A DNA stretch of 64,000 bases. Source: Alphaproteobacteria bacterium (GTDB lineage Bacteria > Pseudomonadota > Alphaproteobacteria > JAEULC01). Below the pieces are notes generated by a model. It was not told the DNA's origin, ran no database searches, and saw only the letters and a program-made list of their open reading frames with translations. The stretch spans positions 1-64,000 of the forward strand of contig JAKLKW010000001.1 of NCBI GenBank assembly GCA_023150455.1, given 5' to 3'. Position 1 is the first letter of the stretch, and each line of letters starts with the position of its first letter. Below are positions 37,299 through 44,951 of this stretch, piece after piece. The position numbers and the translations under genes are program-made.

Positions 37299-38213
37299 AT
37301 GACGCCGGAGGACATCCTCAAGCACCGTCCGCGCGTGCTGAGCCGGAAGCAGCGCGAATCCTATTTCGAGAACGGCTATATCCTGCTGGAGAAGATCGTC
37401 CCGCCGGACATCGTCGAGCGGCTGCGCGCGACGACGACGGAGATGGTCAACCGCAGCCGGTCGGTCACGAAGTCGGACGCGGTGTGGGACCTGGAGAACG
37501 GGCACAGCGCGGCGCGGCCGCGCCTCAGGCGGCTGTCCAGTCCCTGCGACCATCATCCGGCCTACTGGGACTACGTGTCGAAGAGCCTGCTCGCCGACAT
37601 CGCCGCCGACCTGCTGGGCCCGGACGTCAAGTTCCATCACTCGAAGCTCAATTTCAAAGCATCGGAGGGCGGCACCGAGGTCAAGTGGCACCAGGACATC
37701 CAGTTCTGGCCGCACACGAACTACTCGCTCTTGACGATCGGCACCTACATCTATGACTGCGGCCTGGAAAACGGCGCGCTGGGCGTGTTTCCGGGCAGCC
37801 ACCTGGGGCCGCTCCACGACCAGTACAACGACAAAGGCCAATGGACCGGGTGCCTCGGCGACGGCGACGTGGCGAAGCTCGACCAGTCCAAGGCCGTCTA
37901 TCTCTGCGGCCCGGCCGGATCGCTGACCATCCATCACTGCCGCACCATCCACGGCAGCAAGCCGAACGATTCGGCCGTGGACCGGCCGCTGTTCCTGGTC
38001 ACGCTGGCCTCGTCGGACGCCCATGCCTACACGCCGAACCCGCTGAAGTCGCGCTACGAGCGCGTGCACATCAGGGGCGAGAAGGCGCGCTGGGCGCATC
38101 ACGATCCGCGGCCCTGCCTGGTGCCGCCGGACTGGTCGGGCGGCTATACCTCGATCTTCGCGCTGCAGCAGGGCGAAGAGGGAGCCGAGCCGATCCGCGC
38201 CTATGCGGGCTGA
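37299..38213 (+). CDS. Phytanoyl-CoA dioxygenase (PhyH) family Fe(II)/2-oxoglutarate oxygenase
   Basis: Protein of 304 residues with a jelly-roll oxygenase fold. The iron ligands are visible: the HxD pair in EVKWHQDIQFWPHTNYS (near 130) and the distal histidine in SLTIHHCRTIHGSKPN (near 215-220). ALGVFPGSHLGPLHD is a typical PhyH loop, and the arginine in DRPLFLV may bind 2-oxoglutarate. It hydroxylates an unknown small molecule. The promoter carries the same operator motif as the TRAP transporter and fatty-acid-hydroxylase units, so the substrate probably enters through that TRAP system. It is convergent with a 63-residue unknown gene 4 bases away. Confidence 0.9.
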   Translation: MTPEDILKHRPRVLSRKQRESYFENGYILLEKIVPPDIVERLRATTTEMVNRSRSVTKSDAVWDLENGHSAARPRLRRLSSPCDHHPAYWDYVSKSLLADIAADLLGPDVKFHHSKLNFKASEGGTEVKWHQDIQFWPHTNYSLLTIGTYIYDCGLENGALGVFPGSHLGPLHDQYNDKGQWTGCLGDGDVAKLDQSKAVYLCGPAGSLTIHHCRTIHGSKPNDSAVDRPLFLVTLASSDAHAYTPNPLKSRYERVHIRGEKARWAHHDPRPCLVPPDWSGGYTSIFALQQGEEGAEPIRAYAG

Positions 38214-38217
38214 ACGT

Positions 38218-38409
38218 TCAGCCGCAGCGGCGGCAGCGCACCTGCTCGAAGATCGTTTTCCACTCGCCGTCCGTGGCGGCATAGTCGAGCAGGCAGCGCA
38301 GCGCCTTGGACGCGTCCGGCATGCCGTATTTGCGCGCCACGTCGTTCAGCATCGCGAGCGAGTCCGGATAGATCTCGAAGGTGACGCGCAGCTTCGGCAG
38401 GTCGGACAT
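38218..38409 (-). CDS. Small hypothetical protein with cysteine-rich C-terminus
   Basis: I do not recognise a family. The protein has 63 residues and starts MSDLPKLRVTFEIYPDSLAML; its beta strand followed by two helices would suit a ribbon-helix-helix-like fold. It ends EQVRCRRCG, with a CxxC pair that could bind a metal. No signal peptide. Divergent from the DUF6166 gene with an 84-base gap containing ATCACTATAGCA, a possible -10 region. Confidence 0.55.
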   Translation of the reverse strand: MSDLPKLRVTFEIYPDSLAMLNDVARKYGMPDASKALRCLLDYAATDGEWKTIFEQVRCRRCG

Positions 38410-38493
38410 CCGGCGGCTCCTCTGCGGGCGCCCGTATCACTATAGCAACGCGGCCGGGGAGTCGCGGTCGAAGGCGAAGGGGAGGGAAGCATC

Positions 38494-38793
38494 ATGAAAG
38501 TCTACGAGGGCGGCCGCAGCCTGGCCGGCGCCGTCGTCACGGTCGACGGGCGCAAGCTCGACCCGCGCTTCGACCTGAAGCGCCTGTCGCCGGCGGGATT
38601 CGAGTGGACCTACGAGGGCACCGGACCGGCGCAGCTGGCGCTGGCGCTCCTGGCCGACCATCTCGGCGACGACCAGAAGGCGCTCCGCCTGCACGAGGCG
38701 TTCATGCGCGCGGTCGTGGCCGAGCTCGACAATTCCTGGCGCATGACCTCGGCCGACATCGACGAGGCGCTCGCGCGGCTCGGCGGCGGCTGA
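38494..38793 (+). CDS. DUF6166 domain-containing protein
   Basis: Protein of 99 residues. The pattern of a first half with DGRKLDPRFDLKRLSPAGFEW and then YEGTGPAQLALALLADHLGDDQKALRLHEAF matches the DUF6166 family, whose core is GFEWGYGGSGPAQLALALLAD-like. The function is unknown; members are small and cytosolic and are often found near mobile or accessory genes. A GGGGAGGGAAGCATC leader supports the ATG at 38494. It lies between PhyH and the TRAP transporter but appears to have its own promoter. Confidence 0.75.
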   Translation: MKVYEGGRSLAGAVVTVDGRKLDPRFDLKRLSPAGFEWTYEGTGPAQLALALLADHLGDDQKALRLHEAFMRAVVAELDNSWRMTSADIDEALARLGGG

Positions 38794-38843
38794 GGCGCGC
38801 CCGATCATTGACGCGCCGCGGCGCCGTCCGTAGGATGCCGGAG

Positions 38844-38867
38844 ATATATTTGTCGTATACCACGACA
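38844..38867 (+). promoter_or_regulatory. Promoter/operator motif copy 2 (upstream of dctP)
   Basis: Same 24-bp motif as at 37242 and 42662: TATATT as likely -10 box and TCGTATACCA as operator half. Here an additional symmetric element GTCGT-ATACC-ACGAC overlaps it. No clear -35 hexamer at the standard distance, so this promoter may need an activator or be weak. It ends 45 bases before the dctP ATG. Confidence 0.6.
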
Positions 38868-38912
38868 CACAACAGGCGGCGCAAAGTCGCCAAGCCCTTG
38901 GGAGGGAACGGT

Positions 38913-39986
38913 ATGAAGACTCGGAATCTGACTCGTCGCACCGTGTTGGCCGGCACCGGCGCCGGCGTCGTCGCCGCGCCGATGATCGTCCGCGAGGCCA
39001 GGGCGCAGAGCGTCTCGTGGAAGATGGCGACGGCCTGGGCCGGCGGCCCGCTGATGGAGATCGGCGCCAAGGCGTTCTGCGAGCGCGTCGAGCTGCTGAC
39101 CGACGGCCGCGTCAAGGTGCAGGCCTTCCCCGGCGGCGCGCTCGGCAACGCGCTCAAGGTGTCGGAGACGGTCAAGAACGGCGTCGCCGAGTGCGGCCAT
39201 ACCTGGATGGGCTACGACTGGGGCGCCGACACCACGACCGTCGTGTTCGGCGGCTATGCCGGCAGCTTCGACACCGAGCGCATGCTGCACTGGATCTACG
39301 AGGCCGGCGGCATCGACCTGCAGCGCAAGTTCCGCGACGAGACGGCGGGCGTGGTGTCGATGCCGCTGTTCATCCGCACCGCCGAGGTGTTCATGCACTC
39401 GCGCAAGCCGGTCAGGTCGCTGGCGGACCTCAACGGCCTGAAGCTGCGCACCGCCGGCGCCTGGCTCGACATGGCGAAGTCGATGGGCGCGGCGCCGGTC
39501 ACCACCGCGGGCGGCGAGATCTACACCGCGCTCGAGCGCGGCGTGATCGATGCGACCGAGTGGGGCACGCTGTGGGAGAACATCGAGCCCGGATTCTACA
39601 AGGTCGCCAAGTACCTGATCATCCCGGGCGTGCACCAGCCGACGGCGCCGTTCGAGCTGTGCATCAACAAGGCCGCCTGGGCCAAGGTTCCGCCCAAGGA
39701 CCAGAAGCTGGTCGAGCTGGCCGCCAAGCTCGTCACCTTCGAAAGCTGGACGCGCATCGGCCAGGAGGACGCGAAGTCGCTCGACGTCTACCGCAAGGCG
39801 GGCAACGAGATCATCGAGCTTGCGCCCGAGGTGCAGTACGAGACCAAGAACGTGGCCCTCAAATGGGCCGCGGCCCAGGCGGAGAAAAACAAGTGGTTCA
39901 AGCAGGTGCTCGACCACCAGCTCGCCTTCGAAAAGCTGTGGACCGGCGCCGACCGCTACCGCAAGGTGCTGGTCAAGCAGAGCTGA
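38913..39986 (+). CDS. dctP: TRAP transporter substrate-binding protein DctP-like (Tat-exported)
   Basis: Protein of 357 residues. ATG 38913 follows GGGAGGGAACGGT; the longer ORF-track start is not supported. The N-terminus TRRTVLAGTGAGVVAAPMIV is a twin-arginine signal. The mature protein has TRAP features: WKMATAWAGGPLMEIGAKAFCERVELLTDGRVKV, RSLADLNGLKLRTAGAWLDM (containing the conserved arginine that binds the ligand carboxylate) and ALERGVIDATEWGTLWENIE. It binds an organic acid and passes it to DctQM. A hairpin follows the stop codon. Confidence 0.92.
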   Translation: MKTRNLTRRTVLAGTGAGVVAAPMIVREARAQSVSWKMATAWAGGPLMEIGAKAFCERVELLTDGRVKVQAFPGGALGNALKVSETVKNGVAECGHTWMGYDWGADTTTVVFGGYAGSFDTERMLHWIYEAGGIDLQRKFRDETAGVVSMPLFIRTAEVFMHSRKPVRSLADLNGLKLRTAGAWLDMAKSMGAAPVTTAGGEIYTALERGVIDATEWGTLWENIEPGFYKVAKYLIIPGVHQPTAPFELCINKAAWAKVPPKDQKLVELAAKLVTFESWTRIGQEDAKSLDVYRKAGNEIIELAPEVQYETKNVALKWAAAQAEKNKWFKQVLDHQLAFEKLWTGADRYRKVLVKQS

Positions 39987-40002
39987 GAGCAGCCACGAGA
40001 AT

Positions 40003-40038
40003 CCGGTCCCCCCTCCCGCAGGGGGACGGGGGAACCGG
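40003..40038. terminator. Hairpin between dctP and dctQ
   Basis: CCGGTCCCCCCTCCC pairs with GGGGGACGGGGGAACCGG with small bulges, starting 16 bases after the dctP stop and ending 10 bases before the dctQ start. It probably attenuates or protects the transcript so that binding protein exceeds permease. Comparable structures sit in the same place at 31055-31215 and 50365-50400. Confidence 0.6.
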
Positions 40039-40048
40039 ATAGTCTCCC

Positions 40049-40564
40049 ATGCGGGCGCTCTGCCGCTGGATCGACCGCGTCAACGCGGCCACCGGGACGG
40101 TCGCGGCCTGGCTGATCGCGCCGCTGATCGGCGCGATGTGCTACGAGGTGGCGGCGCGCTACCTGTTCAACGCGCCCACCATCTGGGCCTACGAGCTCGC
40201 CTATCTCCTGACCGGCTCGGGCTGGCTGCTCGGCATGGCCTATACGCTCAGCCGGGGCGCGCATATCCGCATCGACGTGCTGTACGTCAACCTGCGGCCG
40301 CGCGGCCAGGCGCTGGTCGACCTTGCCGGCTACGTGTTGCTGCTGCTGCCTTTCATCCTGTGGCTGACGTCGACGCTCGACGACCGGGCGATCGCCGCGT
40401 TCCAGAGCGGCGAGAAGACCGGACAGTCCGCCTGGAACCCGCCGCTCTGGCCGTTCCGCGCCGTGTTCTTCGTGAGCTTCGCGCTGCTGGCATTGCAGGT
40501 CGTGGGCGAGATCCTGCGCAAGCTGCCGGTCGTCTTCGGCCGCGCCGGGGCGGGGGCGCGCTGA
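40049..40564 (+). CDS. dctQ: TRAP transporter small permease DctQ-like
   Basis: Membrane protein of 171 residues with four hydrophobic segments, the DctQ topology. The stretch MCYEVAARYLFNAPTIWAYELAYLLTGSGWLLGMAYTL (first and second segments with the R-Y-x-FN-P-W-E pattern) is the family signature. It pairs with DctM, whose ATG follows after one base. Confidence 0.9.
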   Translation: MRALCRWIDRVNAATGTVAAWLIAPLIGAMCYEVAARYLFNAPTIWAYELAYLLTGSGWLLGMAYTLSRGAHIRIDVLYVNLRPRGQALVDLAGYVLLLLPFILWLTSTLDDRAIAAFQSGEKTGQSAWNPPLWPFRAVFFVSFALLALQVVGEILRKLPVVFGRAGAGAR

Positions 40565-40565
40565 G

Positions 40566-41882
40566 ATGGGCTATTCCTCGCTGCTGATCTTCCCGTTCCT
40601 GCTGTTCCTGCTCTTCGTCGGCTTCCCGGTCGCCTTCTCGATGATGGCGACGGCCTTCGTGTTCGGCGTGTGGACCTTCGGCTGGTCCTTCGTGTTCCAG
40701 GCGGCCGAGAAGATCGAGGACGTCGCCTCCAACTTCGTCCTCGCCGCCGTGCCGCTGTTCGTCTTCATGGGCTCGATGCTCGAGCGCTCGGGCGTTGCCG
40801 ACCGCCTGTTCGAGGCCATCCACATGTGGGCGCGCCGCCTGCCCGGCGGCCTCGCGATCGGCACGATCATCATGTGCATCATCTTCGCGGCGTCGAGCGG
40901 CGTGGTCGGGGCGACCGAGACGGTGATCGGCCTGCTCGCGATCCCGGTCATGATGCGGCACCACTACAACAAGGAGCTGATTGTCGGCACCATCTGCGCC
41001 GGCGGCTCGCTCGGCACCATCATCCCGCCGTCGGTCGTCGCCGTGGTGATGGGACCGCTCGCCGGGATCTCGGTCGGCGACCTGCTCGTCGGCATGGTCT
41101 TTCCCGGCCTTATCATGGCCGGGCTCTACATCGCCTACATCCTGGCGCTGTGCGTGGTCTCGCCGACCGCCGGGCCGCGCATCGCGCCGTCGCCCGACGA
41201 TCCGCCGTTTCAGGTCAAGCTGCGCGTCACCGCCGTCGCCCTGGTGCCGCCGCTGTTCATGATCTTCGCCGTGCTGGGCTCGATCATGCTCGGCTGGGCG
41301 GCGCCGACCGAGGCGGCGGCGATCGGTGCGGCCGGGGCGGTGCTGCTGACCCTGTTCTACCGCACCTTCACCTGGCGCGTGCTGCACGAGGCGGTGATGA
41401 AGACGCTGACGATCACGGCGATGATCATGGCGATCATCCTCGGCGGCAGCATGATGACCGGCGCCTTCGTCGGCTCGGGCGGCATCGCGGTGGTGCAGAA
41501 CCTCGTCAACTCCCTGTCGCTCGGCGCCTGGGGCGTGATGCTGATCGTGCTGCTGCTGGCCTTCCTGGCCGGGTTCTTCCTCGACTGGATATCCATCGTG
41601 CTGATCCTGCTGCCGATCTTCACGCCGCTGCTCAAGGCGCTCGGCGTCAACATGGTGTGGTTCTGCATCGCCATGCTGGTGGTGATCCAGACCAGCTACC
41701 TGTCGCCGCCGATGGCGCCGGCGATCTTCTACTTCCGGGCGATCAGCCCGCCCGAGATCACGACGATGCACATGTACCGCGGCGTGATCCCGTTCATCGT
41801 GCTGCAGGTTGTGACCCTGGCCATCGTGCTGGTCTGGCCGCAGACCGTGCTGTGGCTGCCCTACAAGCTGCTGGCGCCGTGA
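40566..41882 (+). CDS. dctM: TRAP transporter large permease DctM-like
   Basis: Polytopic permease of 438 residues with about 12 hydrophobic segments. DctM landmarks: LLFVGFPVAFSMMATAFVFG, VPLFVFMGSMLERSGVADRLF, CIIFAASSGVVGATETVIG, GTICAGGSLGTIIPPSVVAVVMG and the second-half SPPMAPAIFYFRAISPPEITTMHMYRGV. It forms the sodium-coupled transport channel for the substrate bound by DctP. The GntR regulator gene begins 41 bases downstream. Confidence 0.94.
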   Translation: MGYSSLLIFPFLLFLLFVGFPVAFSMMATAFVFGVWTFGWSFVFQAAEKIEDVASNFVLAAVPLFVFMGSMLERSGVADRLFEAIHMWARRLPGGLAIGTIIMCIIFAASSGVVGATETVIGLLAIPVMMRHHYNKELIVGTICAGGSLGTIIPPSVVAVVMGPLAGISVGDLLVGMVFPGLIMAGLYIAYILALCVVSPTAGPRIAPSPDDPPFQVKLRVTAVALVPPLFMIFAVLGSIMLGWAAPTEAAAIGAAGAVLLTLFYRTFTWRVLHEAVMKTLTITAMIMAIILGGSMMTGAFVGSGGIAVVQNLVNSLSLGAWGVMLIVLLLAFLAGFFLDWISIVLILLPIFTPLLKALGVNMVWFCIAMLVVIQTSYLSPPMAPAIFYFRAISPPEITTMHMYRGVIPFIVLQVVTLAIVLVWPQTVLWLPYKLLAP

Positions 41883-41923
41883 CGGCGATGCGCCGCGCGC
41901 CGATCCTTGTATGATGAGGGGCC

Positions 41924-42619
41924 ATGGCTCCGCGTCGCAAAACCACGAAGCCCCGCGCCCGTGCCGTCCTGGCCACGGCCCCGAGCCTCACCGACAAGGC
42001 CTACCGGCGGCTTGAGGAGATGATCGTCACGCTCGAGCTCGCGCCCGGCGAGGTCGTGTCGGAAACGGCGCTCAGCCGCAAGCTCGGTATCGGCCGCACG
42101 CCGATCCGCGAGGCGCTGCAGCGCCTGGCGCGCGAGAAGCTGATCGTGGTGCTGCCCCGGCGCGGCATCATGGTCTCGGAGGTCAATGTCCGCTCGCAGC
42201 TCCGGCTGCTCGAGGTCCGGCGCGAGGTCGAGCGCCTGCTCGCCCGCACCGCCGCGCGGCGCGCCAACGAGCAGGTGCGCCAGCGCTTCCGCGAGATCGC
42301 CGACGGCATGGAGGATGCGGCGCGCAAGAACGACGACGTCACCTTCATGCGGCTCGACCGCGAGTTCAACCTGCTGGAGCTGGAAGGCGCGCAGAACGAG
42401 TTCGCCGCCGGCGCCATGGCGCTGATGCACGGGCTCTCGCGGCGCTTCTGGTACATCCATTACAAGCAGGTCGCCGACATGCCGCTGGCCGCGCGCCAGC
42501 ACGCCGACATCGCCCGCGCCATCGCCGCCGGCGACGAGAAGCGGGCCGCGGCCGCGGTCGACGCCCTGATGGACTACATCGAGGCGTTCACCCGCGCCAC
42601 GGTCGACGCGGGGACGTGA
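41924..42619 (+). CDS. GntR/FCD family transcriptional regulator, likely controller of the surrounding regulon
   Basis: Protein of 231 residues. A basic N-terminal tail (RRKTTKPRARA) precedes the winged helix SETALSRKLGIGRTPIREALQRLAREKLIVVLPRRG (residues 45-80). The FCD helical domain follows (LEVRREVERLLARTAARR, RLDREFNLLELEGAQNEF, ARQHADIARAIAAGDEKRA), where three histidines/acidic residues normally hold a metal that contacts a carboxylate effector. It lies between the TRAP genes and the fatty-acid-hydroxylase unit. I infer that it binds the palindromic half of the shared motif (TGRYATAYCA), similar in style to other FCD operators. Its own promoter region lacks a full copy. Confidence 0.88.
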   Translation: MAPRRKTTKPRARAVLATAPSLTDKAYRRLEEMIVTLELAPGEVVSETALSRKLGIGRTPIREALQRLAREKLIVVLPRRGIMVSEVNVRSQLRLLEVRREVERLLARTAARRANEQVRQRFREIADGMEDAARKNDDVTFMRLDREFNLLELEGAQNEFAAGAMALMHGLSRRFWYIHYKQVADMPLAARQHADIARAIAAGDEKRAAAAVDALMDYIEAFTRATVDAGT

Positions 42620-42661
42620 GAAGGGCCGGTGACGGGGCTGGACGCCGGGCCCCGGGGCCGA

Positions 42662-42685
42662 ATATATTGCTGATATATCACGAGC
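42662..42685 (+). promoter_or_regulatory. Promoter/operator motif copy 3 (upstream of the hydroxylase-PanB-like operon)
   Basis: Third copy of the 24-bp motif: TATATT as -10 box, then TGATATATCA, a perfect palindrome. TGGACG 18 bases upstream (42639-42644) is a possible -35 box. It ends 37 bases before the ATG and is 42 bases downstream of the GntR stop codon. Confidence 0.65.
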
Positions 42686-42722
42686 GGCCGGGCAGGCCGC
42701 CCTGCAATCGGGGAAGTGCGTC

Positions 42723-43487
42723 ATGAGCATGCCGAAACGACAGGAAGCCTTCCGCGGCGACTACCGCGGGAAGGTGTCGCGCTGGTACAGCGGGCCGGGC
42801 CATGTGTTCCTGATCTATGCGATCGGGCTTGCCGGCATCTTCTACTTCACGCGCCAGATCCACGACGTCCGCTGGTACGAGTGGCTGACGATCCCGGTCG
42901 CCTTCGCCATCGCCAACTGGTTCGAGTGGTGGATCCACAAATACGTGATGCATCGCCCGATCAAGGGCTTCATGGGCATCTACAAGCGCCATACCCTGGC
43001 GCATCACCAGTTCTTCACCGAGCACGAGCCGTCGGTCGACAGCAACCGCGACTTCCGCATCGTGTTCTTCCCGCCCTACGCGCTGGCGGCGTTCATGACC
43101 GGCACGGCGGTGCCGGCGATGCTCCTGAACTGGGCCGGCTTCCCCAACATCGGGTGGCTGCTGCTCACCACCAACACGGCGATCTACCTGAACTACGAGC
43201 TGTTCCACTACTGCTGCCACGTGAAGGACGACTCGATCGTCCGGCACATCCCGTTCGTCAACACGATCCGCCGCCACCACATCGCGCACCACAACACCGC
43301 GATCATGATGGAGCGCAACTTCAACCTGACCTATCCGATCGCCGACTGGTTCTTCGGCACCAGCGATCTCGACCGCGGCGTGATCGGCCACATCTTCAAC
43401 GGCTACGACACCGCCCACGTGCGCAAGAACCTGAAGAAGGTCCGCTCGACCGCCGACGATCCGCGCGTGGCGATGGTCCGCGCGTAG
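42723..43487 (+). CDS. Fatty acid hydroxylase / sterol desaturase superfamily membrane di-iron enzyme
   Basis: Integral membrane protein of 254 residues with about four hydrophobic segments. The histidine boxes of the family are present: HKYVMHRP, RHTLAHHQFFTEH, HYCCHVKDDSIVRHIPF and RRHHIAHHN. These bind two irons, which activate oxygen to hydroxylate or desaturate an alkyl chain or ring. The histidine spacing fits the FA_hydroxylase family. The gene is first in an operon with a 63-residue membrane protein and a PanB-like enzyme and shares its promoter motif with the PhyH and TRAP units. The substrate is unknown. Confidence 0.9.
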   Translation: MSMPKRQEAFRGDYRGKVSRWYSGPGHVFLIYAIGLAGIFYFTRQIHDVRWYEWLTIPVAFAIANWFEWWIHKYVMHRPIKGFMGIYKRHTLAHHQFFTEHEPSVDSNRDFRIVFFPPYALAAFMTGTAVPAMLLNWAGFPNIGWLLLTTNTAIYLNYELFHYCCHVKDDSIVRHIPFVNTIRRHHIAHHNTAIMMERNFNLTYPIADWFFGTSDLDRGVIGHIFNGYDTAHVRKNLKKVRSTADDPRVAMVRA

Positions 43488-43501
43488 CAGGGGAGAGCGC
43501 C

Positions 43502-43693
43502 ATGGCCCAGATGCAGGGCGAGATCAAGCGCAACGTCGCCTCGCTGGTCGGCGGCATCGCCATCGCCATCGTCGTGTTCGTGCTGTGGATGCTGGTGACG
43601 GGCGAGCTCGGCTGGGCCGGCACGGCCAACGTGCTGGCCGGCCTTGTCGTCGCCGGCTTGACCGGCGGCTATGTGCGGCTGGCCGATCTCTGA
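43502..43693 (+). CDS. Small membrane protein, 63 residues, between hydroxylase and PanB-like genes
   Basis: Too short for the ORF track as a separate entry (it is hidden in the tail of the 42716 frame). ATG 43502 is preceded by AGCAGGGGAGAGCGCC and lies 14 bases after the hydroxylase stop. Two hydrophobic segments (SLVGGIAIAIVVFVLWMLVTG and TANVLAGLVVAGLTGGYV) form a hairpin membrane protein. I do not recognise a family. Position suggests an accessory or anchoring subunit of the hydroxylase. Confidence 0.65.
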   Translation: MAQMQGEIKRNVASLVGGIAIAIVVFVLWMLVTGELGWAGTANVLAGLVVAGLTGGYVRLADL

Positions 43694-43742
43694 ACGCCGA
43701 TAGCACCGGCCGCGGCCTACGCGGCCGCAAGGGGAGGGAGGA

Positions 43743-44672
43743 ATGAACGACGCGGCGAAGAAGCCCGCTTCCGCCGACGCGCCGAAAAGGCCGGCCGGCG
43801 CGGAAGCGCCGAAGAAGCGCGAGAAGCGGACCATCACCGAGATCCGCGACTCCAAGCACACCGGCGAGAAGATGGTCTACATGTCGGTGCCCGACTACAC
43901 ATCGGCGCGCTGGGCCGAGATGGCGGGGGTCGACGTGGCGGTGGTCGGCGACAGCCTGGCCATGGTGGCGCACGGCCATCCGAGCACGATCCCCGCGACC
44001 ATGGACATGATGGTGATGCACGCGCTCGCCGTGCGCCGCGGCGCGCCCGGCACCTTCGTGCTCGGCTGCATGCCCTACCAGAGCTACAACACGGTCGACC
44101 GGGCGCTCCAGAACGCCACGCGCTTCATGCAGGAATCCCTGTGCGACGCGGTCAAGCCGCAGGGCGGCAAGAGCCAGGCGCATATCCTCAAGGCCCTGGT
44201 CGACGCCGGCATCCCGACCGCCTCGCATATCGGGCTGACGCCGCACACGATCGCCATGTTCGGCGGCTTCAAGATCCAGGGCCGCACCGCCGAGGCGGCG
44301 ATGAAGATCCTCGAGGATGCGCTGGCGATCGAGGACGCCGGCTGCTTCATGCTCGAGTTCGAGGCCGTGCCGGCCCGGATCGCCGAGGTGATCTCCAAGC
44401 AGCTCACCATCCCCACGATCGGCATCGGCGCCGGCGTCGGCACCGACGGGCAGATCCTGCTCTGCTACGACCTGCTCGGCGTCTTCACCGACTTCAAGCC
44501 CAAGTTCACCAAGCGCTACACGAACCTGACCGAGGTCGCCGTCGGCGGCATCAGGCAGTACGTGGCCGAGGTCAAGGCCGGCAAGTTCCCCGACGACGAC
44601 CACAGCTACACGGTCAAGGACGAGGAATACGAGAAGTTCCTCGAGCTGGTCGAGAAGCGCAGGCAGGTGTGA
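43743..44672 (+). CDS. Ketopantoate hydroxymethyltransferase (PanB)-like enzyme with altered metal ligands
   Basis: Protein of 309 residues in the PEP mutase/PanB TIM-barrel superfamily. About 30 lysine-, alanine- and proline-rich residues precede the domain. PanB landmarks: VVGDSLAMVAHGHPSTIPATMDMM (metal aspartate kept, near 70), SHIGLTPHTIAMFGGFKIQGR (catalytic-site histidine kept), MLEFEAVPARIAEVIS (catalytic glutamate kept) and PTIGIGAGVGTDGQILLCYDLLG. Two other conserved acidic metal ligands are changed: ADLPF-like is LGCMPY (Asp to Cys), and VKxEGG is VKPQGG (Glu to Gln). It is therefore unlikely to be the housekeeping pantothenate enzyme. In this operon it may carry out a retro-aldol or C-C bond reaction on a hydroxylated substrate. 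Confidence 0.87.
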   Translation: MNDAAKKPASADAPKRPAGAEAPKKREKRTITEIRDSKHTGEKMVYMSVPDYTSARWAEMAGVDVAVVGDSLAMVAHGHPSTIPATMDMMVMHALAVRRGAPGTFVLGCMPYQSYNTVDRALQNATRFMQESLCDAVKPQGGKSQAHILKALVDAGIPTASHIGLTPHTIAMFGGFKIQGRTAEAAMKILEDALAIEDAGCFMLEFEAVPARIAEVISKQLTIPTIGIGAGVGTDGQILLCYDLLGVFTDFKPKFTKRYTNLTEVAVGGIRQYVAEVKAGKFPDDDHSYTVKDEEYEKFLELVEKRRQV

Positions 44673-44881
44673 GCGAGGGATAGTGCCCGGCGCCGAGCCC
44701 CGTGCGGTCGGGATCGCCGCGCTGATGACCTGAAGGTCGCGGACCACGATCGATTCCCGCGACGGTCTTTGCCCGCCGGATCAAGTGGCTGGCCGCGCCG
44801 CGGCCTCATGCAACGAAGCTGCTGTTGCAGCGCGCAATCGCCTCCGCGTGGCACCAAAGCCGCCGGAGCCGCTCGGGTCCT

Positions 44882-44895
44882 ATGACCTGGATCAA
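44882..44895 (+). promoter_or_regulatory. FNR/Dnr-like site upstream of the hemerythrin gene
   Basis: ATGACCTGGATCAA matches the FNR-family pattern TTGAT-N4-ATCAA in eight of ten defined positions, with the downstream half perfect. It is centred about 63 bases before the start codon, a position that suits activation under low oxygen or nitric oxide. Single-site prediction only. Confidence 0.4.
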
Positions 44896-44951
44896 TGCTT
44901 TCGGCCAACGCTCGACCTAGGTTTTCGACCTGAGCCGTGGTGGAGGGTGCA

